Shown piece by piece: positions 1 to 7,187 of a stretch of DNA of 10,114 nucleotides (positions are counted from its first letter, which is position 1; each line of letters starts with the position of its first letter). The position numbers and the translations under genes are program-made. The stretch is taken from contig JAKIVF010000116.1 of the NCBI GenBank assembly GCA_021647145.1, positions 1 through 10,114 of the forward strand. The letters are read 5' to 3'. The DNA is from Methylococcaceae bacterium. Lineage in GTDB: Bacteria; Pseudomonadota; Gammaproteobacteria; Methylococcales; Methylomonadaceae. Under the pieces are notes generated by a model that was not told the origin of the DNA, did no database searches, and worked only from the letters and a program-made list of their open reading frames with translations.

Positions 1-42
1 GCTTTTAAGTTCAGCACTGTAGGTGGTTCTTTTTTTGCTCAT
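1..42 (-). CDS. IS3-family transposase OrfA, N-terminal 14 codons only
   Basis: Reading leftward from the ATG at 42-40 gives MSKKRTTYSAELKS, the usual opening of IS3-family OrfA proteins, which continue into a helix-turn-helix DNA-binding domain. A GGAG ribosome-binding site sits about eight bases upstream (plus-strand CTCC at 50-53), supporting this start. The rest of OrfA and the frameshift-expressed OrfB with the DDE domain must lie to the left. Whether the element is intact cannot be judged from 14 residues. The family call rests on this short motif plus the disrupted neighbour. Confidence 0.6.
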   Translation of the reverse strand, partial: MSKKRTTYSAELKS

Positions 43-134
43 TTTTCCGCTCCAGTTTTTTAGAAATAGTAACTAAATTGGAATAAGATGTCTTGGTTTT
101 GTTGCCTGAATTTGTTGGGGTATTATACTTGGCA
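1..134 (-). mobile_element. End of an IS3-family insertion sequence, cut by the window edge
   Basis: The start of an IS3-type orfA lies at the window edge. On the minus strand it is preceded by a leader of about 90 bases running into a host gene whose protein similarity stops abruptly. This is the arrangement of an IS end followed by the first transposase gene. The minus-strand text near 115-134 carries a run of four C in an otherwise AT-rich stretch, as IS3-type terminal repeats often do, but I cannot fix the outer base. The boundary lies somewhere between about 115 and 137. The other end and the target duplication are outside the window. The orfA start is clear; the boundary is inferred. 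Confidence 0.6.
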
Positions 135-381
135 ACTTATCAAAAAATACCGCACGTATCGGTTTTGATTTAACTCCTAGAATCTCCTTAACAATCGATA
201 ATAAAGGTGCAGACAATGCTAACTCCCGGATACATGGAAGTTTGTTCATCAAATCTCTGATGCCATAATGATTTACCTCTTTTTCAAAGATATTCAATGC
301 CTGTTTTAAAATTTTTATCTCATCTTCATTGATAGCACTTTTAACCATAAAAAGTCCTTTTTTTTCATACTCATGCCTCAT
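73..381 (-). pseudogene. Phytanoyl-CoA dioxygenase (PhyH)-like protein, truncated by an IS
   Basis: The reading frame gives 102 residues. About the first 80 resemble the N-terminus of PhyH-type Fe(II)/2-oxoglutarate oxygenases: a YEKKGLFMVKSAINEDEI opening, helices, then PIRAVFFDK at about residues 74-82. In the family this last segment is followed by a tryptophan and the PWHQD iron-binding motif. Here the frame instead runs into IS sequence and stops at 73-75, so the HxD iron ligands, the 2-oxoglutarate arginine and the rest of the barrel are missing and the product should be inactive. A full family member is usually 250-300 residues. The ATG lies two bases after the flotillin stop, so it was the last gene of that operon. 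The internal Met12 is a less likely start because the conserved opening precedes it. Its substrate is unknown. Confidence 0.65.
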
Positions 382-383
382 AT

Positions 384-2246
384 TTATTTCTTAGAATCCA
401 GCTTATTCATTACTTTGTCTAAAAGTTCAGTCACTACACTACTTTTCGTTGAAAACCCATCAATTGCTTTTCCAAGCGATAGTGATTTAGAAAAAGTATC
501 AAAAAAGTGCTGTTCACCACCGACAATATCAATTTTAGCTTCTTTCAATGCAGTAGCTAAGACATCAGCATTTTCACGGGCAATATCTTTACCGGCTTCA
601 ATTGAAGCAATGGCTTCTTTAAAAGCGGTTTCCAGACTCATGCGGAATTCTTCATGTTCACGAGCCTGATCGCTCATATTTCCCATAGCTGAAAACTTAT
701 CAACCAGCCCTTCTGCCTCTGCTTTAAACTGCTCACGAGTAACTTCGGCACCAACCATACCAATATCTTTTTGTGCCGCTGCTTCTGCTTCACCTTTTGC
801 AGAAATGATTCTGGCTTCTGCCAGCCCTTCTTTTTCTAAGGAATCAGCTTTGGCTTCCTGCACTTTTGCTTCTGCTAAACCAGAGGCGGCTTGTTCTGCC
901 TGTATTCCTTCGGCTAGTTTTTTCTTGGCATCTGCCTCACGAGCTGCTGCATCTAAATCTGCCTGAGCCAAGGTAGTAATCTCTGTGGCTTTATGATGTG
1001 CAGCCAGTTCTTCAGCTTCAGCCGCTTTTACATGTTTAATTTTTTCTTCTTCGGCCTGGGCTTCAGCACCTAAAACCTGCACTTGCTTAAGGCGATCAGC
1101 TTCAGACACTTGCCTGACCTCATTAATTTTTTCTTCTTCGATAGCAACGGCTTTATCTACAACAACTCGCTCTTCAATTACTCGAGCAATTTCTTTTTTC
1201 TCAACTTCTATCGCTTTTTCTGCTTCGATAGTTTGTAAATCAACTTCTCGTTGCCGCGCCACGATTTCCAGATCACGTGCTCTGGTGACTTTTTCCACTT
1301 CAATAGCAACAGCTCGTTGACGATTTTGTTCGGCAACTTCCACTTCACGCTTTTGGTTTTCTGTTTGTACCGCTAAATCCTGATCGACCCTTATCGTTGT
1401 AGATTCAGATTTTTTACGTTCTTCCTCTTGAATTTTCATGGTTTCCGCTTCTTCTCGTGCACGAATAGTCAGCACTTCACGTTCTTGCTTCGCCTCTGCA
1501 TCAGCTTGTTGGCGTTTTAACTCCAACATTGCTTCAACTGTTTCTACATCTTTTTTCTTAATTGCCAGTTCTTCATCACGCTCTAAAACATTGGTACGAA
1601 CATTTTGAATGGCTGTCATTTCTGTAATTTTTTTAATGCCTTCAGCATCCAAAATATTATTCGGATCTAATGAGGCTTTTGGAGTCTGTTCCAAATAGTC
1701 AATCGCCACATCTTCCAGTACATAGCCGTTTAAATCATCCCCAATCACTTCAATAATTTTTTCTCTAAAATCGATTCTATTTTCAAATAACTGTACAAAT
1801 TCAAATTTCTTACCCACAGTTTTTAAAGCTTCTGAAAATTTGGCCGAAAACAACAGGTCCACTGCATCTCGATCTGATGCACGATCCACACCGATTGATT
1901 TTGCCACTCTTAATACATCTTCGGTCGTTTCATTCACTCGTAAATAGAAGGCAACGGTAATATCGGCACGCATATTATCCTCACAAATCAAACCATCGTT
2001 ACCCCGCCGATCTACCTCTAGGGTAATCAACGAAATTTTCATAAATTCTTTTTTGTAGATAATTGGATAAACCAATGCACCCGTAAAGTGTACTTTAGGT
2101 TTAGAACTCATATCATTAACAATCAATGCTGTGCCTTGATCCACCTTGATATAAAATGCCTTGAATAGAATGGCAATACCCATGATGATGACAAAAAAGA
2201 TACCTATTCCAGTAATAATAGGCATTAATACAGATAAATCAGCCAT
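384..2246 (-). CDS. yqiK: YqiK-type flotillin (SPFH/band 7 membrane scaffold protein)
   Basis: 620 residues. One N-terminal hydrophobic segment (about 8-28) is followed by an SPFH/band-7 domain at about 30-200, which opens with KVDQGTALIVN. A very long charged coiled coil runs from about 205 to 480, rich in Glu, Ala, Lys and Arg, with repeated AEA and EVE patterns. An Ala/Glu-rich C-terminal part follows. This is the flotillin/YqiK layout; E. coli YqiK is somewhat shorter, near 550. Such proteins oligomerise at the inner membrane and are thought to organise lipid microdomains. An AGGAG ribosome-binding site (plus-strand CTCCT near 2257) supports the ATG at 2246. The gene lies 42 bases after the OB-fold gene, its usual partner, and two bases before the dioxygenase stub. 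No damage is visible. Confidence 0.9.
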   Translation of the reverse strand: MADLSVLMPIITGIGIFFVIIMGIAILFKAFYIKVDQGTALIVNDMSSKPKVHFTGALVYPIIYKKEFMKISLITLEVDRRGNDGLICEDNMRADITVAFYLRVNETTEDVLRVAKSIGVDRASDRDAVDLLFSAKFSEALKTVGKKFEFVQLFENRIDFREKIIEVIGDDLNGYVLEDVAIDYLEQTPKASLDPNNILDAEGIKKITEMTAIQNVRTNVLERDEELAIKKKDVETVEAMLELKRQQADAEAKQEREVLTIRAREEAETMKIQEEERKKSESTTIRVDQDLAVQTENQKREVEVAEQNRQRAVAIEVEKVTRARDLEIVARQREVDLQTIEAEKAIEVEKKEIARVIEERVVVDKAVAIEEEKINEVRQVSEADRLKQVQVLGAEAQAEEEKIKHVKAAEAEELAAHHKATEITTLAQADLDAAAREADAKKKLAEGIQAEQAASGLAEAKVQEAKADSLEKEGLAEARIISAKGEAEAAAQKDIGMVGAEVTREQFKAEAEGLVDKFSAMGNMSDQAREHEEFRMSLETAFKEAIASIEAGKDIARENADVLATALKEAKIDIVGGEQHFFDTFSKSLSLGKAIDGFSTKSSVVTELLDKVMNKLDSKK

Positions 2247-2288
2247 GAAGTGTTCTCCTATGTATTTTATGAATTAATCGTTTTTCGT

Positions 2289-2945
2289 TTAAGAAGTAAA
2301 GTCCTGTTCAGAAATCACGCGATAAACATTTTCATTTTCCAAATATTCTAATAAAACGACTTTATCGCCTTTACTAAAAGTTTGATCTTCACTCGACCTT
2401 ACTTTTAGAATTAAACCTGCCCCACCATCCTCCAAAAAAGCTTCACCAAAAGAAGTAGTGACTTTGGATGTACGCACTACAGCACTTTGCCCTAATATAT
2501 TCTTAAATGTTTGGTGCTCAATTTTTTTAAAAAAAGGACTAAGCAATTTTACAACCATCACAGTTAATAGCACTGCAAACCAAAATGCTAGTATCAATAC
2601 CATGACTCTAAACAAGATGTTGAGCAGCCCTTCTGGAATCAACGGAGACAGATAATGAACACTGTAATAACTTGCTAACCAGCCAAACAAAGATAAAAAC
2701 GAAATAATAATCGTAACCGGCACTCCATTTAAACCAAACTTGAGCATAACCCCTGCGATTGCATTAGGTGTAGCTGCTTCATTTTCGAGATCAATATCCA
2801 GCATATCAATATCAACCACTCCAAGTACTGCAAATAACCAATATAATATGCAAATACCTAATATAAAAGTAAATATGGCTGTCGGAAATGATGAGATATT
2901 CTGATAAAAAGGATCCATACCTTTGTTTAGCAGAATTGCGAACAT
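2289..2945 (-). CDS. yqiJ: YqiJ/NfeD-like membrane protein with C-terminal OB-fold
   Basis: 218 residues, close to E. coli YqiJ. Three hydrophobic segments stand at about 20-42, 75-97 and 107-137. The first carries the family-like stretch LGVVDIDMLDID just after it. A soluble C-terminal domain at about 148-214 (GQSAVVRTSKVT, then KGDKVVLLEYLENENVYRV) reads as a small beta-barrel of the OB-fold type. In this family the protein is encoded immediately before a YqiK flotillin and probably binds it at the inner membrane; the same order holds here. AGGAG lies ten bases upstream of the ATG (plus-strand CTCCT at 2954-2958). It is the first gene of the minus-strand operon. The symbol follows the E. 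coli pair; function beyond partnership with the flotillin is not established. Confidence 0.85.
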   Translation of the reverse strand: MFAILLNKGMDPFYQNISSFPTAIFTFILGICILYWLFAVLGVVDIDMLDIDLENEAATPNAIAGVMLKFGLNGVPVTIIISFLSLFGWLASYYSVHYLSPLIPEGLLNILFRVMVLILAFWFAVLLTVMVVKLLSPFFKKIEHQTFKNILGQSAVVRTSKVTTSFGEAFLEDGGAGLILKVRSSEDQTFSKGDKVVLLEYLENENVYRVISEQDFTS

Positions 2946-2970
2946 TGTTTTGTCTCCTGATTGTGTTGTG

Positions 2971-2999
2971 ATTATATTTTTGTATTTAGAGTGTTCTAA
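2971..2999 (-). promoter_or_regulatory. Candidate promoter of the yqiJ-yqiK-dioxygenase operon
   Basis: On the minus strand a perfect TATAAT occupies 2976-2971. Seventeen bases further upstream is a weak -35, TTAGAA (2999-2994, three of six matches). The implied start near 2964 leaves a leader of about 20 bases that still contains the ribosome-binding site. The -10 is convincing in form, but the region is AT-rich, so chance matches are common. Confidence 0.35.
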
Positions 3000-3024
3000 A
3001 GTATCTAAATCAATTAGACATCTC

Positions 3025-3069
3025 CTTATTTCCTTTTAATTAGATTAGTAATAATTAAAAGGAAATAAG
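3025..3069. repeat. Perfect 18-bp inverted repeat with 9-base loop
   Basis: CTTATTTCCTTTTAATTA at 3025-3042 is exactly complementary to 3052-3069, with a nine-base loop. No T-run follows the stem on the minus strand, where both flanking genes lie, so it is not a standard intrinsic terminator for the HDOD gene. It sits about 80 bases upstream of the yqiJ start, just beyond the candidate -35. It could be a binding site, an mRNA-stabilising hairpin for a longer transcript, or a dispersed palindrome. Confidence 0.8.
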
Positions 3070-3330
3070 AATAACAGAACCATACGTGATTATTTGGAAA
3101 ATTGTTAGGAAAGAAAGAGTAAGTGGTTAATTTATTCTATTGAGTGGTAAGTTAATCTAGAAAAATCAGTTGGATCACGTTTTCTAGGATTAAAGACTTA
3201 CAAATCCAAAAAATTGATTTGACAATACTATGGTACTGACAAAGGTGAGGAGTTTATAAGGAGTCGATTTTTGCCGAAAGTCATGCATAAGTGGCTAACA
3301 AGACGATGAAGTGAATATTCAAAAATATTA

Positions 3331-4194
3331 TTAATGAAATCTTTTTTCAGGTGCTATTAGTTCAAATACCTGTATAAATTCTTCATCAGCACTCTGCAAC
3401 ACTCTTATGACTTGATCAACACTTAAACGCAATACATTCATTGCCTCATCAGAGTATTCAGCTAAAACATCAACTACTGAACCACCATACGATGATAAAT
3501 CAATAAGACGTGATGCCAAATTTAGCAAGTAAGCATCTAATTTATGAACTTGTGCCAATTCAGGTTGGAGATAACAACTAATTGCCTCAAACAACGATTC
3601 TGGCAAGCCCCAAGACTTTATTAAAACAGAGCCTAACTCAGCATGATTAAAGCCTATTATTTCTTGCTCTAAGCCTCCAACCAAACGACGGTCATACTCA
3701 GCAGTTAGCAAAACCTCCAATGACTTGTTCGGTAATTTATAATAAAAAACCAATGACCCTAAATTATGTAATAGTCCTGTTAAAAAAAGTCGCTCATGAT
3801 GCAGTACAGAATTTTCAATAGCCAGAAATTTTGCTATCAAACCGCACTTAACACTTCTCAACCAAAAATCCGTCATATCAACAAGTTCTGTTGGTATATC
3901 TTTAAATTTACTCACAATAGAAGTTGCTAACACTAAATTTTGTAACTCTTCAACACCAACGATTGTCACTGCCCTGGAGACCCTGTCAACTTTAGATTGA
4001 AATCCATAAAGAGAACTATTCACAATTTTTAGTAACCGTGCAGACAAAGCTGGATCTTTTCCAATGACTTGCCCTATATCTTTAACTGAAAACCTAGGGT
4101 CACTAATCATTTCAGATAGTTGAAAATAAATATCTGGAAGAGAGAATAACTGTAAAGAATCCTTGATTAACAATTGTGGAGTGATTTCACTCAT
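3331..4194 (-). CDS. HDOD-domain protein (catalytically inactive HD relative)
   Basis: 287-289 residues. The HDOD domain spans roughly residues 15-215. It opens with LPDIYFQLSEMI, then GKDPALSARLLKIVNSSLYG (about 47-66), the AVTIVGVEEL helix, and GLLHNLG and HAELG (about 142-148 and 186-190). The HD-superfamily metal site is not kept as a full set, as is normal for HDOD proteins, which act as signalling or protein-interaction modules often linked to cyclic-di-GMP or chemotaxis pathways. No EAL, GGDEF or receiver domain is attached, so the partner is unknown. Two in-frame ATGs exist, at 4200 and 4194. AAAAGGA abuts the first but lies six bases from the second, so the second is the better start. 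It stands alone, in the same direction as parE but 730 bases from it. Confidence 0.85.
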   Translation of the reverse strand: MSEITPQLLIKDSLQLFSLPDIYFQLSEMISDPRFSVKDIGQVIGKDPALSARLLKIVNSSLYGFQSKVDRVSRAVTIVGVEELQNLVLATSIVSKFKDIPTELVDMTDFWLRSVKCGLIAKFLAIENSVLHHERLFLTGLLHNLGSLVFYYKLPNKSLEVLLTAEYDRRLVGGLEQEIIGFNHAELGSVLIKSWGLPESLFEAISCYLQPELAQVHKLDAYLLNLASRLIDLSSYGGSVVDVLAEYSDEAMNVLRLSVDQVIRVLQSADEEFIQVFELIAPEKRFH

Positions 4195-4546
4195 ATTCAT
4201 TCCTTTTAAATTTTATGAATAGTTTTTTACAACCATAATTCCTTAAAAACCAGAATTTGATATTTTCAGAAAAGCCTCTCAATTAAATTTGTGTTGAAAG
4301 AAAAGATAAGAAAAATATATTTTGTAAATAACAATAAAATCCATAATTATAATTAAGAGCCTTCCTTTTAAAAAAACAAAATTCGTATAGACTCGGTCAT
4401 ATAAGGCTTAAGCATATATAAAAACAAAAATAATACTGAGCTATCCACAGCATTTGTGAACAACGTTCCATTAAAAAACCAATAGAGATTATTAAGTTTT
4501 AAAGGATTCAAAGACTTGTTAATAATCCTAGAAAAATTAGTTAGAC

Positions 4547-4697
4547 ATGGAATTTGTGGAAAATCTGGGCGAAAAAGTTTAGAAAGCTATAATGGTTCTT
4601 ATGCATTAGTAGCAATAATCAGTCGCAGTTAATGACCACAATCCTTATCAAGAGTAATTCTGGAAAATTTTCGTCCAGATTTCTTCACAAAAACCAT
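4547..4697. repeat. Imperfect ~30-bp terminal inverted repeat bounding a 151-base element
   Basis: The left arm (4547-4575) and the reverse complement of the right arm (4668-4697) agree at 24 of 30 aligned positions with one gap. Both start with ATGG, share TTTGTG, and share the core AAATCTGGnCGAAAA. The core differences include a G.U-compatible pair. A nested TCTGGA/TCCAGA hairpin (4659-4664, 4674-4679) lies at the right arm. The 92 bases between the arms contain no reading frame of note. This could be a small non-autonomous transposon (MITE-like) or the pairing stem of an RNA. No clear target duplication is seen. Confidence 0.5.
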
Positions 4698-4848
4698 TAA
4701 AGAGCCTCTCTACTGAGCTCCTCAATTAATTAAGCAGATATTTTTTAAAGCCTGACTGGATTAAGAGATAGTGCAAAAAAACGTGAAAAACCAATTTCTT
4801 TATATTAAACCCATAAAAACACGAATAATATAAACTAAGCTTTATTTT

Positions 4849-4875
4849 TCGAAAAGACTCCTAGAACTGGAGTCT
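4849..4875 (-). terminator. Intrinsic terminator of parE
   Basis: On the minus strand, about 55 bases after the parE stop, AGACTCC (4875-4869) pairs with GGAGTCT (4861-4855) across a seven-base loop. TTTTC follows directly, and more T-containing sequence beyond. Stem length, GC content and position fit a Rho-independent terminator for parE. Confidence 0.7.
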
Positions 4876-4930
4876 AAATAAACGAGGTAACTGAAACAAC
4901 TGAAACAAATACCACAGCAACCTCTCAAAC

Positions 4931-6820
4931 CTAAACTTCGGCTAAGTTTCCTTTTGTTTCAAGCCAGTTTTTTCGATCAGAAGAACGTTTTTTTGCCAAC
5001 AATAAATCCATTTGCTCCGTCGCGCTTTCTTCATCTTCTATCGTTAATTGAACCAGTCTTCTGGTATCAGGGTTCATTGTAGTTTCTCGCAACTGACTAG
5101 GGTTCATTTCTCCAAGCCCTTTAAATCGCTGTACATTTATTTTTCCCTTTAACTTTTCAGCCTCTATTCTGGCTAACACGCCCTGCCGTTCCGCTTCATC
5201 TAGCGCATAAAAGACTTTTTTACCAACATCTATCCGATACAAAGGTGGCATCGCAATAAAAACATGACCTTCTTTAACCAAAGATAAAAAATGCTTATAA
5301 AATAAAGCACAAATTAATGTAGCAATATGGTTTCCATCAGAATCAGCATCGGCTAACACACAAATTTTGCCATAACGTAAATTTGTCAAATCATTTGAGT
5401 CTGGCTCAATGCCTAAAGCTACTGCTATATCGTGTACTTCTTGAGAGGCCATCACTTGGCTCGAGTCAACTTCCCATGTATTTAGAATCTTACCTCTTAA
5501 CGGCATAATTGCCTGAAATTCTCTATCTCTAGCCTGTTTAGCTGAGCCTCCTGCGGAATCTCCTTCCACTAAAAATAATTCAGTTCTAGAAATATCTTGT
5601 GCTGAGCAGTCTGCTAGCTTTCCAGGCAATGCAGGCCCAGATGTAATTTTTTTTCTAACTATTTTTTTATTTAATCTAAGCCTTTTTTGAGCACTCGCTA
5701 AAATTATTTCTGCGACTTTCTCTCCTTCTTGCGGATGTTGATTTAGCCATAAACTAAAACTATCTTTAGCAAAGCCTAAAACAAAAGGCACACATTCTCG
5801 AGAACTTAAACGTTCTTTAGTTTGTCCTGAAAATTGAGGGTCTTCTAATTTGACTGATAACACAAAATGACAATTTTCCCAGACATCCTCGGGGGTAATT
5901 TTAATTCCTCGAGGTAACAAATTTCGAAATTCACAAAATTCACGCATAGCTTCAGTCAACCCCGCCCTCAAGCCATTAACATGAGTCCCTCCCTGCGCTG
6001 TAGGAACAAGATTTACATAACTTTCAGTCACTGCTTCCGGCAAACTGTCTTCAGTCCATACAACTCCCCATTGTACAGCTTCTGTTGTTGCTGTTGATTC
6101 CGCCATAAAAGGAATTTCTGGAGCAATTAGCGCATCACCTAAGCGATCAAGTAAATATTCTTTCAATCCATTTTGATAAAACCAAGTCCATTCTTCTTCA
6201 GTTTGCTCAGATTTTAAAGATATTTTTAACCCAGGACATAACACTGCTTTTGCACGCAAAACATGTTTTAGTTTGAGTAGAGAAATATTGTTCGAATCAA
6301 AATATTTAGCATCAGGCGAAAAAGTAATACTTGTTCCCGTATTAGATTTTCCAACCGTTCCCGTTTCTATTAAATCCGTTTGTTTTTCACCATTTGCAAA
6401 TCCCATCTGGTAGACTTTTCCATTACGCTTTACCTCAACTTCAAGTTTTGTCGTTAATGCATTAACGACAGAAACGCCAACTCCATGTAATCCACCAGAA
6501 AATTGATAATTCTTATTAGAAAATTTTGCACCGGCATGCAACTGTGTCAAGATAACCTCAACGCCAGGAATACCCTGTTCTGGGTGCAAATCAACAGGCA
6601 TTCCTCTCCCATTATCTTTAACTAATATAGACCCATCCAAAAACAAAACAACATCGATTGAATCAGCATGGCCTGCGATTGCTTCATCAACGCTGTTATC
6701 AACAACCTCTTGAACCAAATGATTAGGCCTTGTAGTATCAGTGTACATTCCGGGGCGTTTCCGCACAGGATCTAATCCAGTTAAAACTTCAATTGTTGAT
6801 GCATTATATTCGCTACTCAT
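4931..6820 (-). CDS. parE: DNA topoisomerase IV subunit B
   Basis: 629 residues, one fewer than E. coli ParE. It is the ATPase subunit of topoisomerase IV, which with ParC decatenates daughter chromosomes and relaxes supercoils. The GHKL ATPase domain shows RKRPGMY (20-26), EVVDNSVDEA (38-47, with the Mg-binding Asn at 42), DNGRGMPVD (69-77) and GGLHGVGVSVVNAL (109-122). The transducer's QTK lysine is Lys335. The TOPRIM domain shows EGDSAGGSA (Glu419) and DADSDG (491-496), with the metal acidic triad intact. The C-terminal RFKGLGEMNPSQLRETTMNP lies at 565-584. Length and motif spacing fit ParE rather than the roughly 800-residue GyrB of gammaproteobacteria, which carries an extra insert. An AAGGG lies four bases from the ATG. 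parC is not in the window. The gene is divergent from xseB and looks intact. Confidence 0.95.
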   Translation of the reverse strand: MSSEYNASTIEVLTGLDPVRKRPGMYTDTTRPNHLVQEVVDNSVDEAIAGHADSIDVVLFLDGSILVKDNGRGMPVDLHPEQGIPGVEVILTQLHAGAKFSNKNYQFSGGLHGVGVSVVNALTTKLEVEVKRNGKVYQMGFANGEKQTDLIETGTVGKSNTGTSITFSPDAKYFDSNNISLLKLKHVLRAKAVLCPGLKISLKSEQTEEEWTWFYQNGLKEYLLDRLGDALIAPEIPFMAESTATTEAVQWGVVWTEDSLPEAVTESYVNLVPTAQGGTHVNGLRAGLTEAMREFCEFRNLLPRGIKITPEDVWENCHFVLSVKLEDPQFSGQTKERLSSRECVPFVLGFAKDSFSLWLNQHPQEGEKVAEIILASAQKRLRLNKKIVRKKITSGPALPGKLADCSAQDISRTELFLVEGDSAGGSAKQARDREFQAIMPLRGKILNTWEVDSSQVMASQEVHDIAVALGIEPDSNDLTNLRYGKICVLADADSDGNHIATLICALFYKHFLSLVKEGHVFIAMPPLYRIDVGKKVFYALDEAERQGVLARIEAEKLKGKINVQRFKGLGEMNPSQLRETTMNPDTRRLVQLTIEDEESATEQMDLLLAKKRSSDRKNWLETKGNLAEV

Positions 6821-6856
6821 ATGCCCTTATAATTAAGATATAATAGTTAACTGATC

Positions 6857-6884
6857 ATCCTAACATGTTACTAATCTTGTTCAA
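6857..6884 (-). promoter_or_regulatory. Candidate parE promoter
   Basis: On the minus strand TTGAAC (6884-6879) and TAGGAT (6862-6857) are separated by 16 bases, giving a start near 6850 and a leader of about 30 bases. The -35 falls inside the palindrome at 6874-6897. A weaker plus-strand pair for xseB, TTGTTC (6877-6882) with TATATC (6901-6906), overlaps the same palindrome. Both are matches by eye only. Confidence 0.35.
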
Positions 6885-6897
6885 CCCATGACAAGAT
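6874..6897. promoter_or_regulatory. Operator-like palindrome in the parE/xseB divergent region
   Basis: ATCTTGT at 6874-6880 and ACAAGAT at 6891-6897 form a perfect 7-bp inverted repeat with a ten-base spacer. The half-site centres are about 17 bases apart, within reach of a dimeric regulator on one face of DNA. The palindrome covers the candidate -35 of parE and that of xseB. No T-run follows, so a terminator is unlikely. The bound protein is unknown. Confidence 0.45.
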
Positions 6898-6953
6898 AAA
6901 TATATCCGATGATAATTAAGTTAAACGATAAATAATGATTAGAAATAAGCGAT

Positions 6954-7187
6954 ATGACTAGAAAAAAAAGCACCACCTTGTTTGAAGATTCGCTTGAAGA
7001 GTTAGAACTCTTGGTTGAACAAATGGAACATGGGGATCTTTCTCTTGAAGAGTCTTTGAAATCATTTGAACGTGGGGTAAAACTAACCAGCACCTGTCAA
7101 AAAGCCTTACAAAATGCAGAACAGAAAGTCCAAATTCTATTAAACAAAAACGGCAAACAAACTTTGGAGCCCTTTAACGATGAGTAA
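6954..7187 (+). CDS. xseB: Exodeoxyribonuclease VII small subunit
   Basis: 77 residues, the normal length. It binds XseA to form exonuclease VII, which degrades single-stranded DNA processively from either end in the cytoplasm. The family helical pair is clear: FEDSLEELELLVEQMEHGDL at about 9-28, then SLEESLKSFERGVKL, then the second helix TCQKALQNAEQKVQILL. There is no strong ribosome-binding site before the ATG, but the next upstream frame is closed and the conserved part starts shortly after. It overlaps ispA by eight bases, so the two are translationally coupled. xseA is not in the window. It is divergent from parE. Confidence 0.93.
   Translation: MTRKKSTTLFEDSLEELELLVEQMEHGDLSLEESLKSFERGVKLTSTCQKALQNAEQKVQILLNKNGKQTLEPFNDE

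Larger units (their letters stand above)
2946..3330. other. Intergenic stretch between the HDOD gene and the yqiJ operon
   Basis: 385 bases without a supportable gene. It holds the yqiJ leader and candidate promoter, the 18-bp hairpin, and a small AATATT-CAAA-AATATT hairpin at 3314-3329 directly after the HDOD stop that lacks a T-run. I translated the remaining 3080-3310 on both strands and found only short, stop-broken frames with no recognisable protein. Confidence 0.6.
4201..4930. other. Long AT-rich intergenic stretch between parE and the HDOD gene
   Basis: 730 bases with no supportable gene; all frames on both strands are broken by stops. It holds the HDOD leader, an interrupted hairpin (TTAAGAGCCTT at 4353-4363 against AAGGCTTAA at 4403-4411), DnaA-box-like words at 4441-4463 and 4555-4563, an imperfect inverted-repeat element at 4547-4697, and the parE terminator at 4849-4875. 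I could not pick a convincing HDOD promoter. Confidence 0.6.

Noticed and set aside
373..669. 98-codon plus-strand frame
   Set aside because: It lies antisense to the flotillin's C-terminal Ala/Glu-rich coding sequence, which easily leaves the opposite strand open. No ribosome-binding site or family is seen.
2458..2655. 65-codon plus-strand frame
   Set aside because: Antisense shadow of the YqiJ-like gene; no recognisable product.
3217..3222. Plus-strand TTGACA resembling a consensus -35
   Set aside because: No acceptable -10 at 16-18 bases and no plus-strand gene follows.
4747..4761. 15-base word AAAGCCTGACTGGAT shared with the IS4-type fragment at 9950-9964
   Set aside because: In the gap the reading after it (KPDWIKR then stop) does not continue as transposase, and nothing around it resembles an IS. 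The match is too short to call a remnant.
6881..7093. 70-codon minus-strand frame
   Set aside because: Overlaps the strongly supported xseB start and the promoter region; Ser-rich translation typical of a shadow frame.
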